A stretch of DNA of 64,000 nt from positions 1 through 64,000 of the forward strand of contig NZ_SBHZ01000008.1 of NCBI RefSeq assembly GCF_004521985.1. Direction: 5' to 3'. The DNA is from Ectopseudomonas khazarica. GTDB lineage: Bacteria; Pseudomonadota; Gammaproteobacteria; Pseudomonadales; Pseudomonadaceae. The notes below the pieces were generated by a model that had not been told where the DNA came from, did no database searches, and saw only the letters and a program-made list of their open reading frames with translations. A program made the position numbers and the translations under genes. Shown piece after piece: positions 28,408-40,944 of the stretch. Position 1 is the stretch's first letter; each line of letters starts with the position of its first letter.

Positions 28408-28447
28408 GGCCGCCCCGCTACAGCGCCCGCAGCAAGGGGGGGAGCCA

Positions 28448-30334
28448 TCATTTGCCCATCTGCTTGAGCTTGCGATACAGGGTCGCCCGGCTGATGCCCA
28501 GGGCATCGGCCGCGGCGGAGACATTGCCCTGGTGGCGCTCCAGGCTGGTGCGGATCAGCTCCATCTCGTTCTCGCGGATGCTGCCACTCTGCCGGCAGCT
28601 GCCGGTCAGTTCATCGAGCAGGCTGTCCGTGAGGTGATCCAGGCCGATCACCGTTTCGCCCTCCTCGCGCATCGCCAGCGCCGCGCGCAGGACCATTTCC
28701 AGCTGGCGGATGTTGCCCGGCCAGTCGTAGCTGCCGAGCAGCTCGGCCAGCGGCCTGTCCAGGGTCACATGTGCGGCTCCATGCCTGTGCAGCACGCTCG
28801 CCACCATCTGCTCCAGGTCGCTTCGCTCGCGCAGGGCCGGCAGGCGCAGGCTGACGCCGTTGATACGGTAGTAGAGGTCTTCACGGAAGTGCTTTTCCAG
28901 CACCAGGCGCTTGAGGTCATGGTGGGTCGCGCAGATCAGCGCCACGTCGATGTCCTGTTCTTCGGCTGCGCCCAGCGGCGCCACCTTGCGTTCCTGCAGG
29001 ACGCGCAGCAGACGCGCCTGCAAGGCCAGCGGCATGTCACCGATCTCATCGAGAAACAGCGTGCCGCCCTGGGCCTGCATCAGGCGCCCGACCATGCCGC
29101 CACGGCGCGAGCCGGTGAAGGCGCCCTCGCGGTAACCGAACAGTTCGGATTCGATCAGCCCCTCGGGGATCGCGGCGCAGTTCACCGCGACGAAGGGTTT
29201 GTCCGCCCGCCGCCCCGACTGGTGCAGGGCACGGGCCACCACCTCCTTGCCGGTGCCGGTCTCGCCCAGCAACAGCACGGGCAAGTCGCTGGCCAGGCCC
29301 TGGCGCGCCATGCGCAAGGCACGTGCGTAACGGGTGTCCTGCCCGGCCAGGTCTTCCAGCGGTCGGGCAACGGCACCCGGGCGGGTACGCGGCGGCACTC
29401 CCGTACCCGGGCTGGCAGGCCGGGGAACCTGCAACGTGCGAAAGAAGAATTCGCCCTTGGCGGTCTGCACGCTGCTGATGCCACCCTGGAGCAGGCGCGC
29501 GATGAACTGCGGCGAGCGCTCGCCGATCAGCTCGCTGGCGCGACGCCCGGTGAGCGTCTCACGCGACAGCTGGAGCAACTCGCACGCCCGCTCGTTGGCA
29601 GCGAGGACCTCGCCATCCAGGCTCAGTGCCAACAGGCCATGCCAGGCGCTGCCGAGGTATTGCGGGCGGCTGTGGAAGGCCAGTACCAGGTGGTCCGGAT
29701 AGCACAGGCCGAACAGCCGGCTTTCGATGTTGCCGGCCGCCAGCATCAGCATGGTCAGGCTGTCCTGGGGTTGCGCCATGATGCCTTCGCGGGTCACGTC
29801 CAGAACGCCGACGATCCGTCCCTGGGGGTCACGCAACGGCACCGAGGTGCAGGAGAAAGGGCTCAGGCGATCGAGGTAATGCTCGCCGCAGTTGATCAGC
29901 GTCGGCCGGCCCTCGACGACGGCCGTGCCGATGGCGTTGGTGCCACACAGGGTTTCGCTCCAGCAACTGCCGGGACGCAGGTCACGCAGCCCCGGTTGCT
30001 TGAGGTAGTCGTCAGGGCCTTCGATGGCCAGGACATTGGCCTGGGCATCACCCAGTATCACCAGGCCAGCGCGCCCCTGCTGCGTCACCAGGTACTCCAT
30101 CTCCGGAGTCGCGGCATCGATGAGCATGCGATTGTCGTCGAGCAGCAAGCGCAGGTCGTGGAAGAAATCGCTGCGCTCGCCCTCCAGGCAGTCGAGCCCA
30201 TGGCCCAGGCTGCGCCGCCACGACGCGTCGATCTCTTCGCGCAGTACGCCTGGCGGAAGCTGGCCGTCGGCGACCAGGCGCAGGCGAGCCTGTCGTGAAT
30301 CCTTGAGTGGGTCTGTCTGGAAGCTCTGCGCCAT
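28448..30334 (-). CDS. AcoR-type sigma-54-dependent activator (probable qhp regulator)
   Basis: Enhancer-binding protein, likely regulator of qhpADCB and the aldehyde dehydrogenase. The start at 30334 ([18 protein letters not shown]) has a GGAG site. The N-terminal about 200 residues are a GAF-like sensor ([42 protein letters not shown]), followed by a PAS-like part ([22 protein letters not shown]). The AAA+ domain has [20 protein letters not shown] (the sigma-54 contact loop is GAFTGS rather than the usual GAFTGA) and [14 protein letters not shown] Fis-type helix-turn-helix ends the protein ([21 protein letters not shown]). Length 628. First gene of the R-F-E-G unit; inducer unknown, presumably an amine. 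Confidence 0.92.
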   Translation of the reverse strand: MAQSFQTDPLKDSRQARLRLVADGQLPPGVLREEIDASWRRSLGHGLDCLEGERSDFFHDLRLLLDDNRMLIDAATPEMEYLVTQQGRAGLVILGDAQANVLAIEGPDDYLKQPGLRDLRPGSCWSETLCGTNAIGTAVVEGRPTLINCGEHYLDRLSPFSCTSVPLRDPQGRIVGVLDVTREGIMAQPQDSLTMLMLAAGNIESRLFGLCYPDHLVLAFHSRPQYLGSAWHGLLALSLDGEVLAANERACELLQLSRETLTGRRASELIGERSPQFIARLLQGGISSVQTAKGEFFFRTLQVPRPASPGTGVPPRTRPGAVARPLEDLAGQDTRYARALRMARQGLASDLPVLLLGETGTGKEVVARALHQSGRRADKPFVAVNCAAIPEGLIESELFGYREGAFTGSRRGGMVGRLMQAQGGTLFLDEIGDMPLALQARLLRVLQERKVAPLGAAEEQDIDVALICATHHDLKRLVLEKHFREDLYYRINGVSLRLPALRERSDLEQMVASVLHRHGAAHVTLDRPLAELLGSYDWPGNIRQLEMVLRAALAMREEGETVIGLDHLTDSLLDELTGSCRQSGSIRENEMELIRTSLERHQGNVSAAADALGISRATLYRKLKQMGK

Positions 30335-30477
30335 ATCTCGCTCCAACTCGGCAGCCTCGTGCACCGGTAAAGGTCTACACCCAGGACTCGAGCCCGTAAA
30401 GAGTGCCTGCCCTGGCAAGCACAAGTGATGCCACTCTCGGGCCCCTCGGGGGTGTTGACAGGAAGATTCGCACAAGC

Positions 30478-30491
30478 TTACGTTAACGTAA
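30478..30491. promoter_or_regulatory. LiuR operator
   Basis: TTACGTTAACGTAA is a perfect 14-bp palindrome, 20 bases before the liuR start, matching the LiuR recognition pattern known from gamma-proteobacteria (TTTACGTTnACGTAAA type). It lies in the divergent region shared with the AcoR-type regulator gene. Confidence 0.8.
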
Positions 30492-30510
30492 AGGTAAACG
30501 AGACAGCCCC

Positions 30511-30891
30511 ATGCCCACGACTTTTTCGATCTCCGATCTGGCCCGCGAGCTGGACGTCACCACCCGCGCCATCCGCTTCTATGAAGAGCAAGGCATGCTC
30601 AGTCCCGAGCGGCGCGGCCAGGAACGCATCTACTCGCCCAAGGACCTGGTCGCCCTGAAGCTGATTCTGCGCGGCAAGCGCATCGGTTTCTCGCTGGCCG
30701 AGTGCAAGGAACTGATCGACCTCTACGACCCCAGCGGCGGCAACCGCAAGCAGCTGGAAACCTTCATGAACAAGATCGCCGCCCGCCGCGCCCAGCTCGA
30801 GCAGCAACTGCTCGACATCCAGCAGATGCAGCTCGAACTGGATACCGCGGAGGAACGCTGTCTGGCGGCACTCGCCGAGACGAACAGCTGA
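30511..30891 (+). CDS. liuR: MerR-family regulator of leucine catabolism
   Basis: Repressor of the liu operon. The winged helix-turn-helix is [43 protein letters not shown] (about residues 4-46), followed by a long dimerisation helix that ends in a coiled coil ([24 protein letters not shown]). No metal-binding cysteine loop is present, as expected for LiuR. Length 126. The perfect palindrome directly upstream suggests autoregulation. It is the first gene of the liu cluster, 35 bases before liuA. Confidence 0.92.
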   Translation: MPTTFSISDLARELDVTTRAIRFYEEQGMLSPERRGQERIYSPKDLVALKLILRGKRIGFSLAECKELIDLYDPSGGNRKQLETFMNKIAARRAQLEQQLLDIQQMQLELDTAEERCLAALAETNS

Positions 30892-30926
30892 TCCCCTTTC
30901 AACAAATACAAGACACAGGTGGAACC

Positions 30927-32090
30927 ATGAGCTACCCAACCCTGAATTTCGGCCTCGGCGAGACCATCGACATGCTGCGCGATGCCGTGCACCACTTCGC
31001 CCAGGTGGAGTTGGCCCCGCGCGCCGCACAGATCGACCGCGACAACGAGTTCCCCATGGACATGTGGCGCAAGTTCGGCGACATGGGCCTGCTCGGCATG
31101 ACCGTCGACGAGCAGTACGGCGGCACCAACATGGGTTACCTGGCCCACGTCGTGGCAATGGAAGAGATCAGCCGCGCATCGGCCTCCGTCGGCCTGTCCT
31201 ACGGCGCGCACTCCAACCTGTGCGTCAACCAGATCCACAAGAACGGCAGCCACGAGCAGAAGCTCAAGTACCTGCCTGGCCTGTGCTCCGGCGAACATGT
31301 CGGCGCCCTGGCCATGAGCGAGCCCAACGCCGGCTCCGACGTGGTGTCGATGAAGCTGCGCGCCGAGAAGCGCGGCGACCGCTACGTGCTCAACGGCAAC
31401 AAGATGTGGATCACCAACGGTCCGGATGCCCACACCTACGTGATCTATGCCAAGACCGACGTCAACGCCGGCTCGCGCGGCATGACCGCGTTCATCGTCG
31501 AGCGCGACTTCAAGGGCTTCTCCCGTCACCAGAAGCTGGACAAGCTGGGCATGCGCGGTTCCAACACCTGCGAGCTGCTGTTCGAGGACTGCGAAGTGCC
31601 GGAGGAGAACGTGCTCGGCGCCGAGGGCTGTGGCGTGCGCGTGCTGATGAGCGGCCTGGACTACGAACGTACCGTGCTGTCCGGCGGGCCGACCGGGATC
31701 ATGAGCGCCTGCATGGACGTGGTGCTGCCCTACGTGCACGAGCGCCAGCAGTTCAAGCAGTCGATCGGCGAATTCCAGCTGGTGCAGGGCAAGCTGGCCG
31801 ACATGTACGCCGGCATGAACGCCTCCAAGTCCTACCTGTACAACGTCGCCCGTGCCTGTGACCGTGGCGAGGAATCGCGCAAGGACGCCGCTGCGGTGAT
31901 CCTCTACACCGCCGAAATGGCCACCAGGATGGCGCTGGACACCATCCAGCTGCTCGGCGGCAACGGCTACACCAACGAGTACCCGGCCGGCCGCCTGCTG
32001 CGTGACGCCAAGCTCTACGAGATCGGCGCCGGCACCAGCGAAATCCGCCGCATGCTGATCGGCCGCGAGCTGTTCAACGAAACCAAATAA
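30927..32090 (+). CDS. liuA: Isovaleryl-CoA dehydrogenase
   Basis: FAD enzyme converting isovaleryl-CoA to 3-methylcrotonyl-CoA in leucine degradation. Start [19 protein letters not shown] at 30927 follows ACAGGTGGAACC; the upstream open frame runs inside liuR and was discarded. Motifs: [43 protein letters not shown], the catalytic Glu in [16 protein letters not shown] (the internal position characteristic of isovaleryl-CoA dehydrogenase), and [18 protein letters not shown]. Length 387 is exactly the LiuA size. A multi-hairpin repeat separates it from liuB. Confidence 0.96.
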   Translation: MSYPTLNFGLGETIDMLRDAVHHFAQVELAPRAAQIDRDNEFPMDMWRKFGDMGLLGMTVDEQYGGTNMGYLAHVVAMEEISRASASVGLSYGAHSNLCVNQIHKNGSHEQKLKYLPGLCSGEHVGALAMSEPNAGSDVVSMKLRAEKRGDRYVLNGNKMWITNGPDAHTYVIYAKTDVNAGSRGMTAFIVERDFKGFSRHQKLDKLGMRGSNTCELLFEDCEVPEENVLGAEGCGVRVLMSGLDYERTVLSGGPTGIMSACMDVVLPYVHERQQFKQSIGEFQLVQGKLADMYAGMNASKSYLYNVARACDRGEESRKDAAAVILYTAEMATRMALDTIQLLGGNGYTNEYPAGRLLRDAKLYEIGAGTSEIRRMLIGRELFNETK

Positions 32091-32112
32091 CCCTCAAACA
32101 GCGCGGACAGTC

Positions 32113-32205
32113 CCCTCTCCCACTTGTGGGAGAGGGTTAGGGAGAGGGCCGGAGGTGCTAGCACCACCCTCTCCCCCAGCCCCTCTCCCGTGAACGGGAG
32201 AGGGG
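32113..32205. repeat. Multi-hairpin CCCTCTCCC/GGGAGAGGG repeat element
   Basis: Three nested inverted repeats between liuA and liuB. CCCTCTCCCA-CTTG-TGGGAGAGGG (32113-32136) and CCCCTCTCCCGT-GA-ACGGGAGAGGGG (32180-32205) are perfect hairpins. A palindromic GGTGCTAGCACC lies between them. GGGAGAGGG units recur in both orientations. Elements of this kind are dispersed in Pseudomonas genomes. No gene lies in this 144-base gap. Confidence 0.75.
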
Positions 32206-32234
32206 AGCTAAAGCCTGCAATTCGGAGTGCGCCA

Positions 32235-33842
<1,608 letters not shown>

Positions 33843-33850
33843 AGCAGCCG

Positions 33851-33903
33851 GTAGGAGCCCGCTTGCGGGCGATCAGCAGCATCGCCGGCAAGCCGGCTCC
33901 TAC
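33851..33903. repeat. REP inverted pair between liuB and liuC
   Basis: GTAGGAGCCCGCTTGCGGGCGAT and ATCGCCGGCAAGCCGGCTCCTAC form an inverted pair with a short spacer. The right arm is identical to the right arm of the REP at 10458-10480; the left arm differs in a few core bases. It may stabilise the liuB transcript end. Confidence 0.8.
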
Positions 33904-33928
33904 ACCGCAGATCTGAGAGCGACGAGAT

Positions 33929-34729
33929 ATGACCGACTTCACCACCGTACAGCTTGAAACCGATACACGCGGCTTCGCCACCCTGTGGCTGAACCGGGCG
34001 GAAAAGAACAACGCCTTCAACGCCGAGATGATTCGCGAGCTGATCCTCGCCCTCGATGCCGTGGGCGAAGACAAGAGCCTGCGCTTCCTCCTCCTGCGTG
34101 GCCGCGGCAAGCACTTCTCGGCCGGCGCCGACCTGGCCTGGATGCAGCAAGCGGCCGGGCTCGACTACAACGCCAACCTGAATGACGCGCGCGAGCTGGC
34201 GGAGCTGATGTACAACCTTGCCGCACTGAAGATTCCCACCCTCGCCGTGGTGCAGGGGGCGGCGTTCGGCGGCGCGGTGGGCCTGACCAGTTGCTGCGAC
34301 CTGGCCATCGGTAGCGAGGACGCACTGTTCTCCCTCTCCGAAGTGCGCATCGGCCTGGCCCCGGCGGTGATCAGCCCGTTCGTGGTGCAGGCCATCGGCG
34401 AGCGCGCGGCCAGGCGCTATGCCCTGACTGCCGAGCGTTTCGACGGCAAGCGCGCCCGCGAACTGGGCCTGCTCGCCGAGTGCTACCCCGCTGATGAACT
34501 GGAGTCGCAGGTCGATGCCTGGGTCGCCAACCTGCTGCTGAACAGCCCGCAGGCCATGCGCGCCAGCAAGGACCTGCTGCGCGAAGTGGCCAGCGGTGAG
34601 CTGACCCCGGCCCTGCGTCGCTACACCGAGAATGCCATCGCCCGGATCCGCATCAGCCCCGAGGGCCAGGAAGGACTCCGAGCCTTCCTGGAAAAACGCA
34701 CGCCCGCCTGGCAGGAGCCGCAAGCATGA
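33929..34729 (+). CDS. liuC: Methylglutaconyl-CoA hydratase
   Basis: Crotonase-family enzyme hydrating 3-methylglutaconyl-CoA to HMG-CoA. ATG 33929 follows GAGAGCGACGAGAT. Motifs: LNRAEKNNAFNAEMI, oxyanion-hole GRGKHFSAGADLAWMQQAAG, and QGAAFGGAVGLTSCCDLAIGSEDALFSLSEVRIGLAPAVISP with the catalytic acidic residues. Length 266. Its stop overlaps the liuD start by ATGA, implying translational coupling. Identification rests on both motif and the complete liu order. Confidence 0.94.
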   Translation: MTDFTTVQLETDTRGFATLWLNRAEKNNAFNAEMIRELILALDAVGEDKSLRFLLLRGRGKHFSAGADLAWMQQAAGLDYNANLNDARELAELMYNLAALKIPTLAVVQGAAFGGAVGLTSCCDLAIGSEDALFSLSEVRIGLAPAVISPFVVQAIGERAARRYALTAERFDGKRARELGLLAECYPADELESQVDAWVANLLLNSPQAMRASKDLLREVASGELTPALRRYTENAIARIRISPEGQEGLRAFLEKRTPAWQEPQA

Positions 34730-36666
34730 AGCCCACCCATATCGATACCCTGCTGGTCGCCAACCGGGGCGAGATCGCCTGCCGGGTGATGCGCACGGCC
34801 AAGGCCATGGGCATCCGCACCGTGGCCGTGCACAGCGCCATCGACGCCGAGGCACGGCATGTCCGGGAAGCCGATATGGCGGTCGATCTCGGCGGCGCCA
34901 AGCCCGCCGACAGCTACCTGCTGATCGACCGGATCATCGCCGCCGCCAAGGCCAGCGGTGCCCAGGCCATCCACCCCGGCTATGGCTTCCTCTCGGAGAA
35001 CGCCGGTTTTGCCCAGGCCATCGAGCAGGCCGGGCTGGTCTTTCTCGGCCCGCCCGCCTCGGCCATCGAGGCGATGGGCAGCAAGTCGGCCGCCAAGTCG
35101 CTGATGGAAGCGGCCGGCGTGCCGCTGGTGCCCGGTTACCATGGCGACAAGCAGGACCTCGAGACCTTCCGCGAGGCCGCCGCACGCATCGGCTACCCGG
35201 TGCTGCTCAAGGCGGCTGCCGGCGGCGGCGGCAAGGGCATGAAGGTCGCCGAGTCGGAGGCGCAACTGGGCGAAACCCTGGCATCCGCCCAGCGCGAGGC
35301 GCAGTCGGCCTTCGGCGATTCGCGCATGCTGGTGGAGAAGTACGTGCTCAAACCCCGCCATGTGGAAATCCAGGTTTTCGCCGACCGACATGGCAACTGC
35401 CTGTACCTCAACGAACGCGACTGCTCGATCCAGCGGCGCCATCAGAAGGTGGTCGAGGAAGCCCCCGCCCCCGGCCTGAGCACCGAATTGCGGCGTGCCA
35501 TGGGCGAGGCAGCGGTCAAGGCCGCGCAGGCCATCGGCTATGTCGGTGCAGGTACGGTGGAGTTCCTGCTCGACGAGCGCGGCGACTTCTTCTTCATGGA
35601 AATGAACACGCGCCTGCAGGTCGAGCACCCGGTCACCGAGGCCATCACCGGCCTCGACCTGGTGGCCTGGCAGATTCGTGTCGCCCGTGGCGAGCCACTG
35701 CCGATCAGCCAGCAACAGGTGCCGCTGAACGGCCACGCCATCGAGGTGCGCTTGTATGCCGAAGACCCGGATCATGACTTCCTGCCGGCCACCGGCACCC
35801 TGGCGCTCTACCGCGAAGGTGCGGCCGGCGACGGTCGCCGCTTCGACAGCGGCGTGGCCGAGGGCGACAGCGTTTCGCCCTTCTACGACCCCATGCTGGG
35901 CAAGCTGATCGCCTGGGGCGAGGACCGCGAACAGGCACGCCTGCGCCTGCTGACCATGCTCGACGAAACCCTGGTCGGCGGCGTCAGGACCAACCTCGCA
36001 TTCCTGCGCCGCATCCTCTCCCATCCGGCGTTCGCCGCCTGCGAACTGGATACCGGTTTCATCCCCCGCCACCAGCAGCAGCTGCTGCCCAGCCCCGGCG
36101 AACTGCCGGAGCGCTTCTGGCAGCTCGCCGCCGACGCCTGGGTGCAGACCGAGGCGGCCCTGCAGCGTACCGACGACAGCCACTCGCCCTGGGCCAACCG
36201 CAGTGGCTGGCGCAGCGCCGGGGCGGCAGAAGTCGACCTGCACCTGAGCTGCCAGGGCACAAACCGCAAGGTGCGCGCCGGCAACCAGGCGCATTTCGGT
36301 GACGACACCCTGCAGGCGGATATCGAGGGCACGCGCCAGCGCCTGCGCTGCATGCGCCGTGGCGATACCCTCTACCTGCAATGGCATGGCGAGTTGCATG
36401 CCATCACCCGCTTCGACCCCATCGCGGCGGCCGAGGCCAGCCATGCCCAGCACGGCGGCCTGGGCGCGCCCATGAACGGCAGCATCGTCCGTGTGCTGGT
36501 CGAGGCCGGCCAGACGGTCGAGGCCGGCACCGCCCTGGTGGTGCTGGAGGCGATGAAGATGGAGCACAGCATCCGCGCGCCCGAAGCTGGCACGGTCAAG
36601 GCGCTGTATTGCTGCGAAGGGGAAATGGTCAGCGAAGGCACAGTGCTGGTGGAACTCGAGTCGTAG
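34726..36666 (+). CDS. liuD: 3-Methylcrotonyl-CoA carboxylase alpha (biotin) subunit
   Basis: Biotin carboxylase plus biotin carrier subunit. Biotin-carboxylase domain: VANRGEIACRVMRTAKAMGIR, the ATP loop KAAAGGGGKGMKVAES, ERDCSIQRRHQKVVEEAPAP, FFFMEMNTRLQVEHPVTE. A middle linker domain precedes the carrier domain, where Lys611 in VVLEAMKMEHS is biotinylated. Length 646. Its TAG stop (36664-36666) is also the first three bases of a downstream 81-bp repeat, so the repeat directly abuts or provides the end of the gene. The C-terminus (EGTVLVELES) looks complete. Confidence 0.96.
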   Translation: MKPTHIDTLLVANRGEIACRVMRTAKAMGIRTVAVHSAIDAEARHVREADMAVDLGGAKPADSYLLIDRIIAAAKASGAQAIHPGYGFLSENAGFAQAIEQAGLVFLGPPASAIEAMGSKSAAKSLMEAAGVPLVPGYHGDKQDLETFREAAARIGYPVLLKAAAGGGGKGMKVAESEAQLGETLASAQREAQSAFGDSRMLVEKYVLKPRHVEIQVFADRHGNCLYLNERDCSIQRRHQKVVEEAPAPGLSTELRRAMGEAAVKAAQAIGYVGAGTVEFLLDERGDFFFMEMNTRLQVEHPVTEAITGLDLVAWQIRVARGEPLPISQQQVPLNGHAIEVRLYAEDPDHDFLPATGTLALYREGAAGDGRRFDSGVAEGDSVSPFYDPMLGKLIAWGEDREQARLRLLTMLDETLVGGVRTNLAFLRRILSHPAFAACELDTGFIPRHQQQLLPSPGELPERFWQLAADAWVQTEAALQRTDDSHSPWANRSGWRSAGAAEVDLHLSCQGTNRKVRAGNQAHFGDDTLQADIEGTRQRLRCMRRGDTLYLQWHGELHAITRFDPIAAAEASHAQHGGLGAPMNGSIVRVLVEAGQTVEAGTALVVLEAMKMEHSIRAPEAGTVKALYCCEGEMVSEGTVLVELES

Positions 36667-36957
36667 GGTGGATCACGCTGTATCGATCCACCACAAGGGC
36701 ACCCACCCGCATCGAGGTGGACATGAAAGGCGATGTCCACCCTACGCACTACGCGCGGATTGAACGCGAACCGCAGGGTGGATCACGCTGTATCGATCCA
36801 CCATCAGGGCACCCACCCGCATCGAGGCGGACATGAAAGGCGATGTCCACCCTACGCACGGATTGAACGCGAACCGTAGGGTGGATCACGCTGTATCGAT
36901 CCACCATAAAGGCCCCCACCCATATCGAGGTGGACATGAAAAGCGATGTCCACCCCA
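36664..36957. repeat. Three-copy 81-bp tandem repeat with terminal inverted repeats
   Basis: Three 81-bp cores at 36664-36744, 36774-36854 and 36877-36957. Each begins TAGGGTGGA (or CAGGGTGGA) and ends TCCACCCTA (TCCACCCCA in the third), i.e. 9-bp terminal inverted repeats. Each contains two hairpins: GGTGGATC/GATCCACC and GGTGGACAT/ATGTCCACC. The linkers between cores (29 and 22 bases) share CGGATTGAACGCGAACCG. The first copy overlaps the liuD stop codon. There is no gene in the roughly 320 bases between liuD and liuE. The look is of a small miniature-transposon-like or REP-like element duplicated in place. Confidence 0.88.
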
Positions 36958-36990
36958 TGCGTTACAACCGGATACCGACGAGGAAACCCG

Positions 36991-37890
36991 ATGAACCTGC
37001 CCCACTCCGTGCGCCTGGTCGAAGTCGGCCCGCGCGACGGCCTGCAGAACGAGAAACAGCCGATCAGCGTCGCCGACAAGGTACGCCTGGTCGATGACCT
37101 GAGCGCCGCCGGCCTGCGCTACATCGAAGTCGGCAGCTTCGTCTCGCCCAAATGGGTGCCACAGATGGCCGGCTCCGCCGAGGTGTTCAGCGGCATCCAG
37201 CGCCGGCCAGGCATCACCTATGCGGCGCTCACCCCCAACCTCAAGGGCTTCGAGGCCGCGCTGGAGGCGAAGGTGGAGGAAGTGGCGGTGTTCGCCGCGG
37301 CCAGCGAAGCCTTCTCGCAGAAGAACATCAACTGCTCCATCGCCGACAGCCTGCAGCGCTTCGTGCCGCTGCTGGAGGCGGCCAAGGCCGCCAAGGTGCG
37401 CGTGCGTGGCTACGTCTCCTGCGTGCTGGGCTGTCCCTACGACGGCGACGTCGCCCCGCAGCAGGTTGCCGCAGTGGCACGCGAGCTTCATGCCATGGGC
37501 TGCTACGAGGTTTCGCTGGGCGATACCATCGGCACCGGCACCGCCGGCAAGACCCGCGCGCTGCTCGACGTGGTCAGCCGCGACGTTCCGCGTGAGCGGC
37601 TGGCCGGGCACTTCCATGACACCTACGGTCAGGCCCTGGCCAACATCTACGCCAGCCTGCTCGAAGGCATCAGCGTGTTCGACAGCTCGGTCGCCGGGCT
37701 CGGCGGCTGCCCCTACGCCAAGGGCGCCACCGGCAACGTCGCCAGCGAGGATGTGCTCTACCTGCTGCAAGGCCTGGGCATCGACACCGGCATGGACATG
37801 GACGGGTTGATCGCCGCTGGCCAGCGCATCTGCCAGGTACTGGGCAAGGCCAACGGTTCACGCGTGGCGCGCGCGCGCCTGAGTCACTAG
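36991..37890 (+). CDS. liuE: Hydroxymethylglutaryl-CoA lyase
   Basis: Splits HMG-CoA into acetyl-CoA and acetoacetate, the last liu step. Start MNLPHSVRLVEVGPRDGLQNEK at 36991 with AGGAAACCCG before it; an upstream ATG at 36946 runs in the repeat and was rejected. VGPRDGLQNE provides the metal-binding Asp; YVSCVLGCPYDGDV, HFHDTYGQALANIYASL (metal His-x-His) and GLGGCPYAKGATGNVASED (catalytic Cys loop) are all conserved. Length 299. It follows three tandem repeats, which put about 320 bases between liuD and liuE, so it may have its own promoter or rely on readthrough. Confidence 0.96.
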   Translation: MNLPHSVRLVEVGPRDGLQNEKQPISVADKVRLVDDLSAAGLRYIEVGSFVSPKWVPQMAGSAEVFSGIQRRPGITYAALTPNLKGFEAALEAKVEEVAVFAAASEAFSQKNINCSIADSLQRFVPLLEAAKAAKVRVRGYVSCVLGCPYDGDVAPQQVAAVARELHAMGCYEVSLGDTIGTGTAGKTRALLDVVSRDVPRERLAGHFHDTYGQALANIYASLLEGISVFDSSVAGLGGCPYAKGATGNVASEDVLYLLQGLGIDTGMDMDGLIAAGQRICQVLGKANGSRVARARLSH

Positions 37891-37961
37891 CGCCGGGAGA
37901 CGATGAGGCCCGGTGGTCGAGCTAAGCTGAAGGCTGAGCACGACGACCACGAGGACTCATC

Positions 37962-39917
<1,956 letters not shown>

Positions 39918-40065
39918 AATCCCGCATCAGTCTGCAACGCGCATCACGGCGCGTTCGCGCCAGCCGAACCGGGCGAATGCCGGCAAATCCCCATGCCAGA
40001 GCCTTCGCGCGGCACAGGCAAGCGCACCGAATAATGGCAATTAGCCTTCAGGCATATTTGTTCAT

Positions 40066-40071
40066 TATAAT
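40066..40071 (+). promoter_or_regulatory. Likely -10 box for the solute-binding protein gene
   Basis: A consensus TATAAT in an AT-rich island (GCATATTTGTTCATTATAATG) about 115 bases before the ATG at 40186. The -35 is weak. The 268-base gap otherwise holds no gene. Confidence 0.35.
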
Positions 40072-40185
40072 GACGCCATTTTACCGACGAGCACCTGCCC
40101 GGCCGCACCACCTGCCAGTCACGGAGACTCACGGACCCCAGGGTAATAGCCGCTTGCGTCTATTGTTTCTCCACTGAACAACAGG

Positions 40186-40944
40186 ATGTTCACCGTGCCT
40201 CATTTCAAACACCTGCTGTTTGTCCTGACGTTGTGCGCTGCCGTCTGTGCAGCGGCAGCAGGGCCGGTAAAGCTGTACCTGCCCGACGCCCCGCCGCTGA
40301 CCTTTCACGACTATGAAGGCGGCAACGGCATGGTCGGTGATGTGGTGCTGGCCGCCGCCGCCCGCAGCGGTCGCCTGACCGAAATCATCGCCGAGCCCTG
40401 GTTGCGGGCGCAGGCCACCGTGAGCAAGGGCAAGGACCTGCTGATCATCCCGCTGTCACGAACCCCGCAGCGCGAGGCGCGCTACACCTGGATAGCCCCG
40501 ATCATGCTGCTCGAGCGCGCCTTCTTCAGCCTCGACGAGCCGGTGGCCAGCTTCGCCGAGGCGCGCCGGCGCTACCAGCGCATCGGTGTCGGGCTGGGCA
40601 CCGCACAGGTGGAGACGCTGCGCCGCGAGGGCTTCGCCGAGCAGCAGATCGTGCAGATCCGGCTTGGCGAGAACCCGGCCCGCCTGCTCGAACTGCGGCG
40701 CATCGATGCCTGGTTCACCGGCATCGACGAGGCGCTGTACATCTGGCACAAATCGGCGGCGCGCCGGCACGAGCTGCGCATGAGCCCACCCCTGGCAAGC
40801 ACCGACCTCTACCTGGCCTGCTCGCTCGACTGCGACCGCCAGCTGGTGACGCAGCTGCGCGACGCCATCGCCCAGCTCGACCACGACGGCGTCAGCCAGC
40901 GGCTACGCCAGGCCTACCGCCCAATGCTCTGGCCCACGCCCTAG
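40186..40944 (+). CDS. Periplasmic solute-binding protein (amino-acid type, SBP_bac_3-like)
   Basis: Secreted binding protein of unknown ligand. A signal peptide (LLFVLTLCAAVCAAAAG) precedes KLYLPDAPPLTFHDYEGGNGMVGDVVLAAAARSGRLTEIIAEPW, the pattern of short type-3 binding proteins seen near sensory or cytochrome proteins in Pseudomonas. Length 252. No permease or ATPase is adjacent, so it may be an orphan sensor rather than a transporter subunit. Its TAG stop interlocks with the stop of the convergent ATPase gene through a shared CTAG. Confidence 0.75.
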   Translation: MFTVPHFKHLLFVLTLCAAVCAAAAGPVKLYLPDAPPLTFHDYEGGNGMVGDVVLAAAARSGRLTEIIAEPWLRAQATVSKGKDLLIIPLSRTPQREARYTWIAPIMLLERAFFSLDEPVASFAEARRRYQRIGVGLGTAQVETLRREGFAEQQIVQIRLGENPARLLELRRIDAWFTGIDEALYIWHKSAARRHELRMSPPLASTDLYLACSLDCDRQLVTQLRDAIAQLDHDGVSQRLRQAYRPMLWPTP

